Assembly: GCF_003350925.1 (NCBI RefSeq)
Contig: NZ_KZ857179.1
Location: 1 to 64,000, forward strand
From: Dyella tabacisoli
GTDB lineage: Bacteria > Pseudomonadota > Gammaproteobacteria > Xanthomonadales > Rhodanobacteraceae
DNA length: 64,000 nt
Reading direction: 5' to 3'
A program made the position numbers and the translations under genes. A model generated the notes under the pieces. The model was not told the DNA's origin. It did not search any database and saw nothing but the letters and a program-made list of their open reading frames with translations. This document shows positions 37,640 to 46,678 of the stretch, one piece after another; the first letter of the stretch is position 1; each line of letters opens with the position of its first letter.

Positions 37640-39717
37640 TGGGTAGATCTCTTTTATCACTAGAGATTGTTGAGCTAATCGAACATATTCGTTCGAAAGC
37701 CATCGTAACAACAGGAATATCGCCGCACCACCTGCGAATCGCGAGCGATGAGAAGCTGTTAGAACTACAAGCGCAATTATGCTTGGGGGAAGCCTGGGGT
37801 GTATGGGAATGCCCGAAAGAATGGTCGCCTGGATTTACAAACCGGAGCAGACAACATTATCGATTAGAACTTGCACTGCCAGACGGAACGGATCTGCATA
37901 GCGAACCGGCACACCGCACTTGGCGCGAATTATTGCGGCTTAGCTTGGCAATGGCGCTGTGGCCTGGCGCAAGTGGAAAAGTCAGAAAGCCGAGGTCTGC
38001 GCTGACCATCCTTTACACGCTCGGGCACGCCCTTAAGCTGATGGGATTACCAGAAGACGGCGCCTTTTGGTCACGCATCGATAGACCACAAGCCCGCAAG
38101 CTTTTGGGAAAACCCGGTGTGAACAGTCTGAATACCGTCGCGTTCTACTACGGCATGGGAGCCCTCCCTGACGGACCGTCGACAGCCAAAAGAAAGGGCA
38201 TACAGTCTCGTCGAGATCGGCTTGGCGAGCCAGAGCATTCGGAATGTCCAGACAATGCGAAGCAATGGCAGCCGTTCCCCGACACCTACACCGCGGAGGC
38301 AGGTTGGAGAGCAGTGCACATGATGAGTATCGTTGGTCCGACGCTGATTGATGCAATCGAAACAGCCGCATTTGTTCCTGTTCGCACAACTCGGGCGGAT
38401 GGGGCGCCATTGAGTAAGCGATCAATTCAGCTTATCAAGAAGCAAGCTTTCGACAATGTTATTTCGACCTGGGATTGGCGGGCACCAGACGGTTCTGCTC
38501 TTCAGGATTTGCCGATGCCAATTCACTCCAGGTCACAGCGATCCTTGGAGCATTCACAACCTATTTCATGGCCGCCACGTAGCTATTTTGAGGCGTTCTC
38601 CCTACTCGTAATACTCCAGTCATGTCACTTATGGATCGTCGCGCTATCCTTCGCCTCTCGACACGGCGAGCTACTATCACTGCGAGAAAATTGCCTACGT
38701 CGTGAGACGTCAGATATTTCCACGGCGAGCCTATCCACTTGGAAGCTCGACGGCATCGTGGGACGAAGTCACGAAGTTCCGTTGCCCGATATTGTCGTTG
38801 CTACGCTTCGACAACAGGTACGCTTGGCAAAGTTAGCTAAGCGTATTGCGAACTTCGACGGCGATCACTTGTGGGTTCGACTGGATACTAGGGGAAGTCC
38901 TGAGGAACGCATCGGAAGCCCCATAACAAATTTCGCTCGCTACCTTCAGGGGTTTAATTTCGCTTTCGACCTCACTCCGCTTTTGGAGAATACGAATGCA
39001 CATATGCATCGATTTCGTAAGACGCTAGCCCGCATAGTTGCCTTGGCGCTGGTACATGCGCCGAAAATTCTCATGGACGTGCTTGGACACCGTGACGAAC
39101 AGATGACAGTGATGCGTTACATTCTTTCCGATCCAGGCATACTTGTGGAGATCGAAGAGATAAGCCGAGAGCTGATCATCTTGAAAGGCGTCGACGCGGT
39201 TGGAAAGCTCGAACAATTGCAGGGTAAAGCAGCCCGGACATTGAGAGAAAGGGTTGCGCAACACGTAAAGCGTTTGGGCAAGAATGCGCTTGAGCCTCAA
39301 AATCTCCGTGAATTCGTTGAAGCTATGACTGAGCATGGCGCCGGGTGGGCGATCATCGGCCCTGGTAAGGTCTGTACTGGCTTCAAAAAAGGCGGTCTAT
39401 GCAACGACATTAATGGAGAGGCCAATCCACATTATTGTTCGACGGATTGCCACAATCAGCTCCTGTTGCCTGACTACGAACGAGCTGATGGAACTTTTGC
39501 ATCTTCGATTGTCGAGGCAATTGATACCATCGACTACGTCGTTGATCATTTTCTGAAATCTGAGAAGAGAGGCGAGGAGATGTTGGTAGCTGCACTCTCC
39601 GGACAGATCAGGGGGCTTCTCGGTCAGTGGCGAGAAGTGGATCAACACTTTCAAAATCGACATCTGCTCAATCCCGAAGTGAAGAAACATTTTCTCCAGG
39701 TTGTACTACTGTCATGA
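37639..39717 (+). CDS. Tyrosine recombinase, GinC-like
   Basis: A 692-residue third recombinase. Arg341 (ASRHGELL), His457-Arg460 (HRFR), His484 (LGHRDE) and Tyr494 (MRYIL) complete the catalytic set. A C-terminal Cys-rich motif (CTGFKKGGLC ... HYCSTDCHNQ, about residues 580-605) follows, likely a zinc ribbon. TAATG overlap with the gene before and ATGA overlap with the gene after show strict translational coupling. Confidence 0.9.
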   Translation: MGRSLLSLEIVELIEHIRSKAIVTTGISPHHLRIASDEKLLELQAQLCLGEAWGVWECPKEWSPGFTNRSRQHYRLELALPDGTDLHSEPAHRTWRELLRLSLAMALWPGASGKVRKPRSALTILYTLGHALKLMGLPEDGAFWSRIDRPQARKLLGKPGVNSLNTVAFYYGMGALPDGPSTAKRKGIQSRRDRLGEPEHSECPDNAKQWQPFPDTYTAEAGWRAVHMMSIVGPTLIDAIETAAFVPVRTTRADGAPLSKRSIQLIKKQAFDNVISTWDWRAPDGSALQDLPMPIHSRSQRSLEHSQPISWPPRSYFEAFSLLVILQSCHLWIVALSFASRHGELLSLRENCLRRETSDISTASLSTWKLDGIVGRSHEVPLPDIVVATLRQQVRLAKLAKRIANFDGDHLWVRLDTRGSPEERIGSPITNFARYLQGFNFAFDLTPLLENTNAHMHRFRKTLARIVALALVHAPKILMDVLGHRDEQMTVMRYILSDPGILVEIEEISRELIILKGVDAVGKLEQLQGKAARTLRERVAQHVKRLGKNALEPQNLREFVEAMTEHGAGWAIIGPGKVCTGFKKGGLCNDINGEANPHYCSTDCHNQLLLPDYERADGTFASSIVEAIDTIDYVVDHFLKSEKRGEEMLVAALSGQIRGLLGQWREVDQHFQNRHLLNPEVKKHFLQVVLLS

Positions 39718-40220
39718 CAGAGCCAAATGGCAGTCCTATTGTAAGAAGTGCAAAAGAGCGTACATTCCGCGTCGTCGAAGCAATCAAAGTGGCGATGAAA
39801 GCGATTGAGGCGGAGATAAAAGAGAACGAAGGTATTTATCCGTTTAATCGTGGCCGATTATCAATAGCAGAAGTCTGTAGACGCGCGCGAGTGCACGAAA
39901 TAACGATGATGGGACCGACGCATAAGAAAACGACGCTTCCCATGATCAAAAATTGGATGGAGAACCTTGGGGCGATAAAAGGTTCTCGCAGAATCAAAAC
40001 CGATGTAACTAGGCGATCTGACGAAGCTAAGTACAAATACGTCCTCATTGCTAGCCAGTTTCAGGCCATGTATCAGGTGGAAATGCCAGAGCGAGACAAG
40101 GAAATTGAGCAGTTACGGGGAAAAGTTGCCGAGCTTGAGGCTGAGAACTTGCAACTTCGCGCACAAAACTCGGAATCCCGAGTAATTCGATTACCAGTCG
40201 GTGGGCGAGGCAACAAGTGA
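39714..40220 (+). CDS. Small coiled-coil recombination accessory protein, GinD-like
   Basis: A 168-residue protein starting in the ginC stop codon. The N-terminal half is basic and helical (SIAEVCRRARVHEITMM resembles an HTH-like pair). The C-terminus holds a coiled coil with heptad leucines (EIEQLRGKVAELEAENLQL). This matches the small fourth protein of GInt operons in position, size and form. Confidence 0.85.
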   Translation: MTEPNGSPIVRSAKERTFRVVEAIKVAMKAIEAEIKENEGIYPFNRGRLSIAEVCRRARVHEITMMGPTHKKTTLPMIKNWMENLGAIKGSRRIKTDVTRRSDEAKYKYVLIASQFQAMYQVEMPERDKEIEQLRGKVAELEAENLQLRAQNSESRVIRLPVGGRGNK

Positions 40221-40632
40221 TGGTGAATATCGTTATGCCAACTGATTTACCGCCCGATAAATGGTAGCTAGCCTCTGGAAGCCGCGCCAATTCAGTAGGG
40301 AGGGAGCATGGGGCTACGCTGTCCCAACTGGGACAACAGCGAGCGACCGGCCACTATTTGGCAGATTCCGGCATCCATCAGTCGCGTGGATTCGCGCAAC
40401 GGGCCATTCCGGCAATCGCTGCCCCACTTCTCGACGTCACCTTTGGGTGCCAGCTCTAACCCGAACCCCATTGGGGTAGGAACCCAGTCGTTGCAAGGGT
40501 TCATCGCAGTAAAGCATTGCAATGTATGCATGCATCGTAATGCATCGCAACTTGGAGGCGCCGGCTGAAAGTCGGCGCCTTTTCTCTATGTGCGTGCTCA
40601 TCTGAGTGTTATCCACATCCAGCATTTTTTAG
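40221..40632. other. Non-coding interval between gin operon and cargo
   Basis: No gene seen. It holds a 13-bp ACCCC-att-GGGGT hairpin (about 40469-40481), overlapping ATGCAT-type palindromes (40524-40550) and the terminator at 40557. A short plus frame from 40308 lacks supporting features. Confidence 0.5.
40557..40584 (+). terminator. Terminator of the gin operon region
   Basis: An 8-bp stem AGGCGCCG / CGGCGCCT with a nine-base loop and TTTTCTCT tail. It isolates the recombinase operon from the STAND gene promoter 50 bases on. Confidence 0.8.
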
Positions 40633-40661
40633 TTGGCAAAGCCTCAATGGAGAGTTATGAG
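40633..40661 (+). promoter_or_regulatory. Promoter of the STAND-nuclease gene
   Basis: TTGGCA (40633-40638), a 17-base spacer and TATGAG (40656-40661) form a fair sigma-70 promoter. Transcription would start near 40668, inside the first operator repeat. Confidence 0.6.
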
Positions 40662-40694
40662 CATTTGTTCTCTTTGTTGAGTACATTTGTTCTC
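40662..40694. promoter_or_regulatory. Direct-repeat operator over promoter and start codon
   Basis: CATTTGTTCTC occurs at 40662-40672 and identically at 40684-40694, 22 bases apart (two helical turns). The first abuts the -10 box and covers the predicted start site; the second ends one base before the ATG. Each resembles a LexA-type half site pair (GAGC-ATTT-GTTC and GTAC-ATTT-GTTC). The encoded protein begins with a LexA-like DNA-binding domain, so self-repression is the simplest reading. Confidence 0.65.
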
Positions 40695-40695
40695 C

Positions 40696-43600
40696 ATGAA
40701 TACAGCCAGCGCCCGCCGCCGTCAGATCCTTAATTTCATCCGCTCGCGCGTGGTGACTGAAGGCCAACCACCAACCTTGGAAGAAATTGCCGCCGCTTGC
40801 GGTTTGGCATCGCGTAGCGCCGCCCAGAAACACGTAAGGGCGCTTCAGGCGAGCGGCGAACTTGAGGTCACCCCGGGCAAAGCCCGAAGCGCCCGCCCCA
40901 AGCAGCGCCGGACGAGCCCGGCTGGGGCCGCTCCATTGTTTGAAGTGTCTGTACAGGACGTAGTAAGCCTGAGTGACGGGGATCTCCGGGAGCTGGTTGC
41001 GCGCTTGTGCATTGCAGGACTCGCCGAGGTCGACCTGCCTCCTACCCCTGTCACGTGGGGTGGCGACCAGCGCGCTCCTGACGGCGGCATCGACGTGAGG
41101 GTGCAACTTCCGGCGGGCACAAAGCGGCCTGCTCGGTTTCCACGCGCTGCGATCGGATTCCAGGTTAAGGCGACAAAGATGGGGGACGGTGAAATCCGGC
41201 GGGAAATGTGCCCCAACGGCTTGCTCCGGCCCTCGATCCAAGAATTCATTCGTGCTGAGGGCTCCTACATTATCGCGACGTCGGATTCAGTCGCGGACGA
41301 GGAGTACAAAAAGCGCGTGGCCGCCATGAGGGCAGCGATTGCTTCGGAAGTCAGTCACGAGCAGGCCGAAGTGGACTACTACGATGCACGTCGACTCGCC
41401 GACTGGACGAACCAGCACCCAGGCGTTGTCGCGTGGGCGCGCACCCGACTTGGTCGGCCTCTGCAGGGCTGGCAACCGCACGGGCAATGGGCCGGCACCC
41501 GAGGTGGCAAACCACAACCTTTCGTTCCGGACGAAAAGCAGCGACTCACAGATCCGCATCAGCCTGAGCGCAAGTTCCCACTCGCCGAGGGCCTGGTCCA
41601 CGTCCGACAGGTCCTGCGGACGGGTGGTAGCTCGGTCCGTCTAACGGGATTGTCCGGGGTAGGCAAGACCCGTTTCGCACAAGCGCTGTTCGAGGCCGAA
41701 GCTGCTTCTGATCCGCTTTCGGGGGAGTTGGCCGTATATACGGACACGTCGCACAGCCCAAACCCCGCCCCCTTGGCCGTGCTGGACGAACTGCTTGCCT
41801 CCAGGCGCCAAGCTATCTTGGTTGTCGATAACTGCGCATCACAGCTCCACAACCAACTCACGGCACGCTGTAGGGCTTCCAATCGGGTAAGTCTGCTCAC
41901 GATTGAATATGACATTCGTGAGGACCTACCCAACGAAACGAATGTGTTTCATTTGGCAACCGGTTCTTCCGAGCTTATTGAAAAAGTCATCGAACAGCAG
42001 TTCCCCTACATTTCTCAAGTGAATGTCGCAACGATCACACGGTTCGCGGATGGCAACTCGCGCGTTGCCATCGCGTTAGCGAACACTATGGAACGAAACG
42101 ATTCGCTGTCAGGACTCAACGACCGGGAGTTGTTCGAACGACTATTCTGGCTGGGCAAGGAGGTCCAGCACGAGCTCATGATCGCTGCGGAGGCGTGTGC
42201 GCTAGTTTACTCGTTCGACGGAGAGGACTTGGACGGGGAGTTGGCACAACTCGCCGCGCTAACGGAAGAATCGGTCACGGTGCTCTATCGCCGCGTGGCT
42301 GATCTCGAGCATCGTGGACTGGCCCAGCGTCGTGGAGTGTGGCGCGCGGTGTTGCCGCACGCGGTGGCGAATACTTTGGCTAGTCAGGCGTTGGACTCTA
42401 TACCGTATGCGTTGATCGCTCGCCATCTCGTGCATGGACAGGAGCGTCTGCTCAAGTCCTTCTCGCGGCGTCTTGGGTACTTAGGCACGTCGAAAACGGC
42501 CATCACCATCGTGAGTAAATGGCTCTCAGCGGGCGAGCTCCTCGGCGATTTCGCTCGGCTCACGCCGCTGCTCGTTGAGGTACTCGTCAATGTGGCTCCA
42601 GTCGCCCCCGAAGGAACCCTGGAGGCCATTGAGCGCGCAATCCGGGGACCGGACGCAGCGATGGTACTGGCTCCCGATAACGCAGCGAGAACGCGCATCG
42701 TCGGACTGGTGCGCTCGATTGCGTATGAGGCCGCGCACTTCGATCGGTGCGTCGATGTACTTATGGCATTCGCACTCGTTGAAGCGCCAGACAATGGCAC
42801 GAATTCAACTCGCGACGTCATCGCGTCGCTCTTTTTGCTCTACCTGTCGGGTACCCATGCATCCACAGAGCAGAGGGAGAGCTGGATCAAGGCAGCGCTC
42901 AACTCGTCCAATTCCGACGTTCAGTCGATCGGCCGCCTATGCCTATCCAAGGCGCTCGAGTGCGACCACTTCTATTCGCATTACGGGTTCGAGTTCGGCG
43001 CGCGGACACGCGATTACGGCTGGTCCCCTGGGGCGCGCGAAGCCCAAGCCTGGTTTGAGACATTCATCGCTTTGGCAGCGGATGAGGAACAACGGGACAT
43101 CAATGTCGCAAATGCCACTAGTGATCTCTTAGCGCGGCATTTTCGTTCTCTCTGGACGATCGCCGGTATGGTCGATGCTCTGGAGAAGGCGGCAATTCCG
43201 TTACTTGAAGCTGGATGGGAGAAGGGCTGGCTCGCCATCCGGCAGACGATGCAGTTCGATGCCGCAGGCTTTCCCAGCGAGATCAAGGCCCGACTGCAAG
43301 ACCTGGAAGAACGCGCGAAGCCTAAAACCCTCGTTGGGCGCGTCAAGGCGATCGTTCTCAATGGCTACGCCGCTGGTCTTGATTTTTCCGACGGAGAAAA
43401 TACATCGATCGGATATGAGCGGGCCGAGCGCGCTGCGCGTGATCTTGGCGAACTCGTGGCTGTGGATTCTGATGTTTTTGCCACCGTGCTGCCGCTGGTC
43501 GTAAGCAACGATCAGGGGCGGCAGTGGATGTTCGGGTCAGGCCTCGCAGTCGGCGCAAAGTCGATTGACGCCTGCTGGGCGGCTCTAATCGGCGCATTTG

Positions 43601-44703
43601 AAGCTGCGCCCGAAGAACAGCGGAATGTGCAGGTCTTGCGAGGCTTCATGGCAGGCGTGTTCGAAAAAGATAGAGCTTCATTTGACCGACTCATGGACGC
43701 TGCGATGCATCGCGCGTCACTCGCCAAGTGGGCGCCCGTTCTCCAGCTCAGCGCCCCCCTCGATGGCGCCGGTTGCGCTCGACTTTTAGCCTCGATGGAC
43801 AATCCCAATGTCCCGGCATGGGTATTCCAATACCTCAGCCTCGGGCGAGCGACCCAGGAGCTGGCCGACGGGGTCATCGCCCTGCTTCTCCAGCGGTTGA
43901 GCATCAAGCCCGATGGCATGGAGATCGCGATCGATGTGTTGTCGATGCATGTCTTCGACAACCCCGGGCCGATGGGTCCGCGAATCACCGAAGTCGCTCG
44001 CACGTTTCTTGCGAGCGTTCCGCTGAGCCGTCGCAACCAGCGTTTGGACCATGCGCTCAAGTGCCTCGTCGAGGTCTTCTTGAAAGGTGCCGAAGGCGAA
44101 GCGGCAGCCATCGAGTTGCTGGTGGCTGTACGTAAGGGCCTCGAGAGCTACACATTGTCCAAGTACGACCTTACGGAGATGCTCGCAGCCCTCTTTAAGG
44201 TTCAGCCGCGCGCAGCTCTAGAAATCCTAGTCGGTGACGAGACCGATGAGGGTGATGCACACACGCGGAGACACGCCGTTGCCGGAGGAGTCCGCTCAAG
44301 CGCTCTGGCTAGGGTTCCCCAGGACGCGCTGTTGGAATGGTGCAGAGAGGGTGGACCGAAGCGATGGGCTCATGTCGCACCTCTCTTGCCCGCATTCGCG
44401 CCGAAGACCGATGAGGGTGGGATTCAGTGGTCGGAGGCCGTACTAGCTCTCCTCAACCAGGCGCCTCAGCCAGTCGAGGTGGCTGCATCACTTGTGGATC
44501 TGATCGAACCGATGAGCTGGAGTGGATCGCGAGCCGAGGTGATTAAACAGCGCTTGCCTTTGCTGGATGAGTTGGCTTCCGTGCTTGGTCCTATACATAC
44601 GGAGCAGCTAGCGACTTGGAGGAGCAAGATCAACAGAACGATCGAACGGGAGATGCGGCGCGAACTGGATGAGCATCGGGCCAGCAATGAACGCTTCGAA
44701 TAG
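40696..44703 (+). CDS. LexA-HTH / PD-(D/E)XK / STAND NTPase fusion, candidate defence protein
   Basis: A 1335-residue protein with four parts. (1) Residues 1-65: LexA-like winged helix (RRRQILNFIRSRV, PTLEEIAAACGLASRSAAQKHVRAL). (2) About 85-250: nuclease-like domain with GGIDV (Asp133) and FQVKAT (Gln156, Lys158), the D...QxK pattern of Mrr-type PD-(D/E)XK enzymes, preceded by Glu99 in LRELVARL. (3) About 300-560: STAND-type NTPase with Walker A GLSGVGKT (318-325) and Walker B ILVVDN (374-379), then a winged-helix-like region. (4) About 600-1335: helical repeats without catalytic motifs, likely a sensor. The plan matches antiviral STAND (Avs-like) proteins: sensing triggers oligomerisation and nuclease action. 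The HTH on the same chain is unusual. ATG 40696 is preferred over TTG 40687. Antiphage function is inferred. Confidence 0.85.
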   Translation: MNTASARRRQILNFIRSRVVTEGQPPTLEEIAAACGLASRSAAQKHVRALQASGELEVTPGKARSARPKQRRTSPAGAAPLFEVSVQDVVSLSDGDLRELVARLCIAGLAEVDLPPTPVTWGGDQRAPDGGIDVRVQLPAGTKRPARFPRAAIGFQVKATKMGDGEIRREMCPNGLLRPSIQEFIRAEGSYIIATSDSVADEEYKKRVAAMRAAIASEVSHEQAEVDYYDARRLADWTNQHPGVVAWARTRLGRPLQGWQPHGQWAGTRGGKPQPFVPDEKQRLTDPHQPERKFPLAEGLVHVRQVLRTGGSSVRLTGLSGVGKTRFAQALFEAEAASDPLSGELAVYTDTSHSPNPAPLAVLDELLASRRQAILVVDNCASQLHNQLTARCRASNRVSLLTIEYDIREDLPNETNVFHLATGSSELIEKVIEQQFPYISQVNVATITRFADGNSRVAIALANTMERNDSLSGLNDRELFERLFWLGKEVQHELMIAAEACALVYSFDGEDLDGELAQLAALTEESVTVLYRRVADLEHRGLAQRRGVWRAVLPHAVANTLASQALDSIPYALIARHLVHGQERLLKSFSRRLGYLGTSKTAITIVSKWLSAGELLGDFARLTPLLVEVLVNVAPVAPEGTLEAIERAIRGPDAAMVLAPDNAARTRIVGLVRSIAYEAAHFDRCVDVLMAFALVEAPDNGTNSTRDVIASLFLLYLSGTHASTEQRESWIKAALNSSNSDVQSIGRLCLSKALECDHFYSHYGFEFGARTRDYGWSPGAREAQAWFETFIALAADEEQRDINVANATSDLLARHFRSLWTIAGMVDALEKAAIPLLEAGWEKGWLAIRQTMQFDAAGFPSEIKARLQDLEERAKPKTLVGRVKAIVLNGYAAGLDFSDGENTSIGYERAERAARDLGELVAVDSDVFATVLPLVVSNDQGRQWMFGSGLAVGAKSIDACWAALIGAFEAAPEEQRNVQVLRGFMAGVFEKDRASFDRLMDAAMHRASLAKWAPVLQLSAPLDGAGCARLLASMDNPNVPAWVFQYLSLGRATQELADGVIALLLQRLSIKPDGMEIAIDVLSMHVFDNPGPMGPRITEVARTFLASVPLSRRNQRLDHALKCLVEVFLKGAEGEAAAIELLVAVRKGLESYTLSKYDLTEMLAALFKVQPRAALEILVGDETDEGDAHTRRHAVAGGVRSSALARVPQDALLEWCREGGPKRWAHVAPLLPAFAPKTDEGGIQWSEAVLALLNQAPQPVEVAASLVDLIEPMSWSGSRAEVIKQRLPLLDELASVLGPIHTEQLATWRSKINRTIEREMRRELDEHRASNERFE

Positions 44704-44741
44704 CGCTCGTCCAGACCGAGCGGTTTCTCGCGGCGAGTCAG

Positions 44742-45806
44742 TTATCTCGGGCGCTGAATGAATACTGCCCTTGCCACTGCATTCATCTTCTCGATGGCCG
44801 TCTTTGCTGCATCCGAGATTGGCGCTGGAGCTGAAGGGTTACCGAAGCTGATCAGGTAACTGGAGTGATCCGTGGCGTAAAGTCTCATAGTTAGACGGCC
44901 AAGATATCGCGCAGCCCTCTCCTGGTCGGAAAATTTTCCACGGAGAAGGGCGGCGACGCCGGACACGAGTAGATCGGCAATCTGTACACCAAGGCTTCTC
45001 GCGGAGTCGACGAATGCCTGGCGCTCACGATAGACACGCTGTGCATTGACCATCACCTCTGCGCGTGTCTGGCGCGGGCTCGTTGGCCGAAGCGCAGCAG
45101 CGCCCCCTCGGATGAATCGCCCGAAATCCGAATAATCGGCCCCAGCGACAAAAGGCATCGGTTTGGTTCTGGACATTTCGCCGGCCAGCCCAGCCATCAG
45201 TGGTCCATGCGCCTTCTCAAACGCAGCACCGGCGCCTCCCTTCGCATCGAAGCACCAATTCATGCACCACAACGTCTGGGGCTCGGTTTGTACGTAGTGA
45301 GCAACACCAATATTCACGGCTAGCCACGCCAGATGCATCCTACAGATGATTTCCACATATAGCTGCGGTGATAGGACTTCCATCGCTGTGGCGAGGGCTT
45401 CGGTTTCCAATTTGTCCTCCAGCCCTTTCAGACTGTCGATCGCTTCTCGGATGACGCGTACTTGCCCTGCCTGGCTTTCCGCAGCCCATTCGTTCATCCC
45501 TGCATCTGTCGCTACGGATACGAGGAATCCACCCTGAGCGCAGAGATCCTCAAGGAACCGGAAGTATTCCCTTTCACTCACGTCGTGGCGCTTTATTTCG
45601 TCCGTTGGATTGCGACCAACCGACACCTTGAGGGCATTAAGGGCATGTTCCGCTCCAACTCGATCGCGCGAGCCAACTACATAGGCGGCGACCACGCACC
45701 ATGCCCCAGATTGGCTTGCCGGAGCGAACGTCCCGGATTCGTCGATAAAGATGTGCACGAGCCTTGAGTTGCTCTTTGTTGGCGGGGGGCTTTTGGCCGG
45801 GACCAT
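44742..45806 (-). CDS. DUF3800 family protein
   Basis: A 354-residue protein. The family signatures are VHIFIDESG (Asp22, Glu23) near the start and VQIADLL (Gln-x-Ala-Asp) near residue 290, thought to form an RNase H-like acidic site; activity is unproven. It is convergent with the STAND gene, 38 bases apart. The frame is open to 46010, but that region is the remains of vapC in another frame, so ATG 45806 is used. DUF3800 genes are often found in defence and mobile regions. Confidence 0.85.
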   Translation of the reverse strand: MVPAKSPPPTKSNSRLVHIFIDESGTFAPASQSGAWCVVAAYVVGSRDRVGAEHALNALKVSVGRNPTDEIKRHDVSEREYFRFLEDLCAQGGFLVSVATDAGMNEWAAESQAGQVRVIREAIDSLKGLEDKLETEALATAMEVLSPQLYVEIICRMHLAWLAVNIGVAHYVQTEPQTLWCMNWCFDAKGGAGAAFEKAHGPLMAGLAGEMSRTKPMPFVAGADYSDFGRFIRGGAAALRPTSPRQTRAEVMVNAQRVYRERQAFVDSARSLGVQIADLLVSGVAALLRGKFSDQERAARYLGRLTMRLYATDHSSYLISFGNPSAPAPISDAAKTAIEKMNAVARAVFIQRPR

Positions 45807-45824
45807 ATTTGTGCTCTGTCCTGC

Positions 45825-45913
45825 GCCATCAGGTCGACCAGCTCGGTATTGTTCTGCCGGAAGTGATCGACCCACACGCTGGTATCGACCAGCACGTTCG
45901 GAACAGACGGCAT
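45825..45913 (-). pseudogene. vapC: vapC, truncated PIN-domain toxin
   Basis: The first 29 codons of a VapC toxin remain: VLVDTSVWVDHFRQNN carries the first PIN-domain Asp, followed by ELVDLMAQDR. Homology then stops and the sequence runs into the DUF3800 unit in a different frame. The other catalytic acids are missing, so no toxin can be made. Its ATG overlaps the vapB stop (TGATG). Confidence 0.8.
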
Positions 45914-46116
45914 CAGCGCCCCGTTTCCTGACGGCGACGGGGCACGTCCGGCATGTCCGGCTCCTTTCCACCCAAGGCGGCCAGACGCTTGGCGGACTGC
46001 ACGCGGACAAAGGTTCGGATGGCCTCGCGGAAAAGATCGGCCCGGTCCATGTCAGGGTCGGCTATCTCTAGCGCCTGCTCATACAGCGCGTCTTCAATAG
46101 TAACGGTGGTACGCAT
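45913..46116 (-). CDS. vapB: VapB-type antitoxin
   Basis: A 67-residue antitoxin with an N-terminal ribbon-helix-helix-like region ([19 protein letters not shown]) and the [15 protein letters not shown] segment, ending in a charged tail. AGGAGG lies eight bases before ATG 46116. The toxin partner is truncated, so this is an orphan antitoxin. Confidence 0.85.
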   Translation of the reverse strand: MRTTVTIEDALYEQALEIADPDMDRADLFREAIRTFVRVQSAKRLAALGGKEPDMPDVPRRRQETGR

Positions 46117-46312
46117 GATGAATCCTCCTATAGGCATACATCAAAGATGTATGTGGCATTACATCATTTTTAGCATCAGAACAAGTCAGGGATGCGCAGC
46201 ATCTACTCAACTATGGCAAACCCAAGCCTGTCGCTTGGCGCACACCTCTGCCCTCTTGGCAGCCTATGCCCCGGATCCCCAAATGGTTCGTTGCGAACAA
46301 CGATTTGACCCG

Positions 46313-46386
46313 CGACAGGGTTAACGTCCGAATGGAAGGCCAGTGACACGGTTAAGTGCTCCAGCGAGCCCCGATGACACGGTTAA
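46313..46386. repeat. Three 12-bp repeats at 31-base spacing
   Basis: CGACAGGGTTAA (46313), TGACACGGTTAA (46344) and TGACACGGTTAA (46375) repeat at exactly 31-base steps next to the broken MFS gene. Such arrays resemble transposase-binding repeats at IS ends; no transposase gene is left. Confidence 0.6.
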
Positions 46387-46403
46387 GGTTCCTAGCAACA
46401 AGG

Positions 46404-46646
46404 TTAGGTACTTCCGACAATAGCAAAGAGCCCCAGGGAGAACGCGCCGGCCACGGCCGCACGCGACAACCCCAGGTCATGCTCCATCGGGATCAGGAAT
46501 ACGGAGAAGCTGTAGTGCAGGACACCCCACAGGACGCAATGGGATAACCCCAGTAACCAGACGGCGCGGCGCACCTTAGCGGAGATGAGCTTAGCGGCAA
46601 CAGGATGACGGCTTGACCGTCGGTGAGGCGACGACCGAATTGCCAC
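46404..46646 (-). pseudogene. MFS transporter, N-terminal fragment
   Basis: Eighty codons remain of a major facilitator: an Arg/Ser-rich start, one complete membrane segment (WLLGLSHCVLWGVLHYSF), the loop FLIPMEHDLGLSRAAVAG and the start of the next helix. The frame ends near 46404 next to the 31-base repeats. It follows arsO and was probably the last gene of the arsenic operon; such MFS proteins can export organoarsenicals. Confidence 0.75.
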
Positions 46647-46678
46647 AATCGCTGCCGGCTTCGCCCGCTGCTTTGTAG

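Noticed and set aside
40308-40568. Small gene between the gin operon and the STAND gene
   Set aside because: No family, no clear ribosome site, and it overlaps palindromes and the terminator.
45806-46010. N-terminal extension of the DUF3800 protein
   Set aside because: This part reads through vapC and vapB remains in another frame and is rich in Arg, Cys and Pro.
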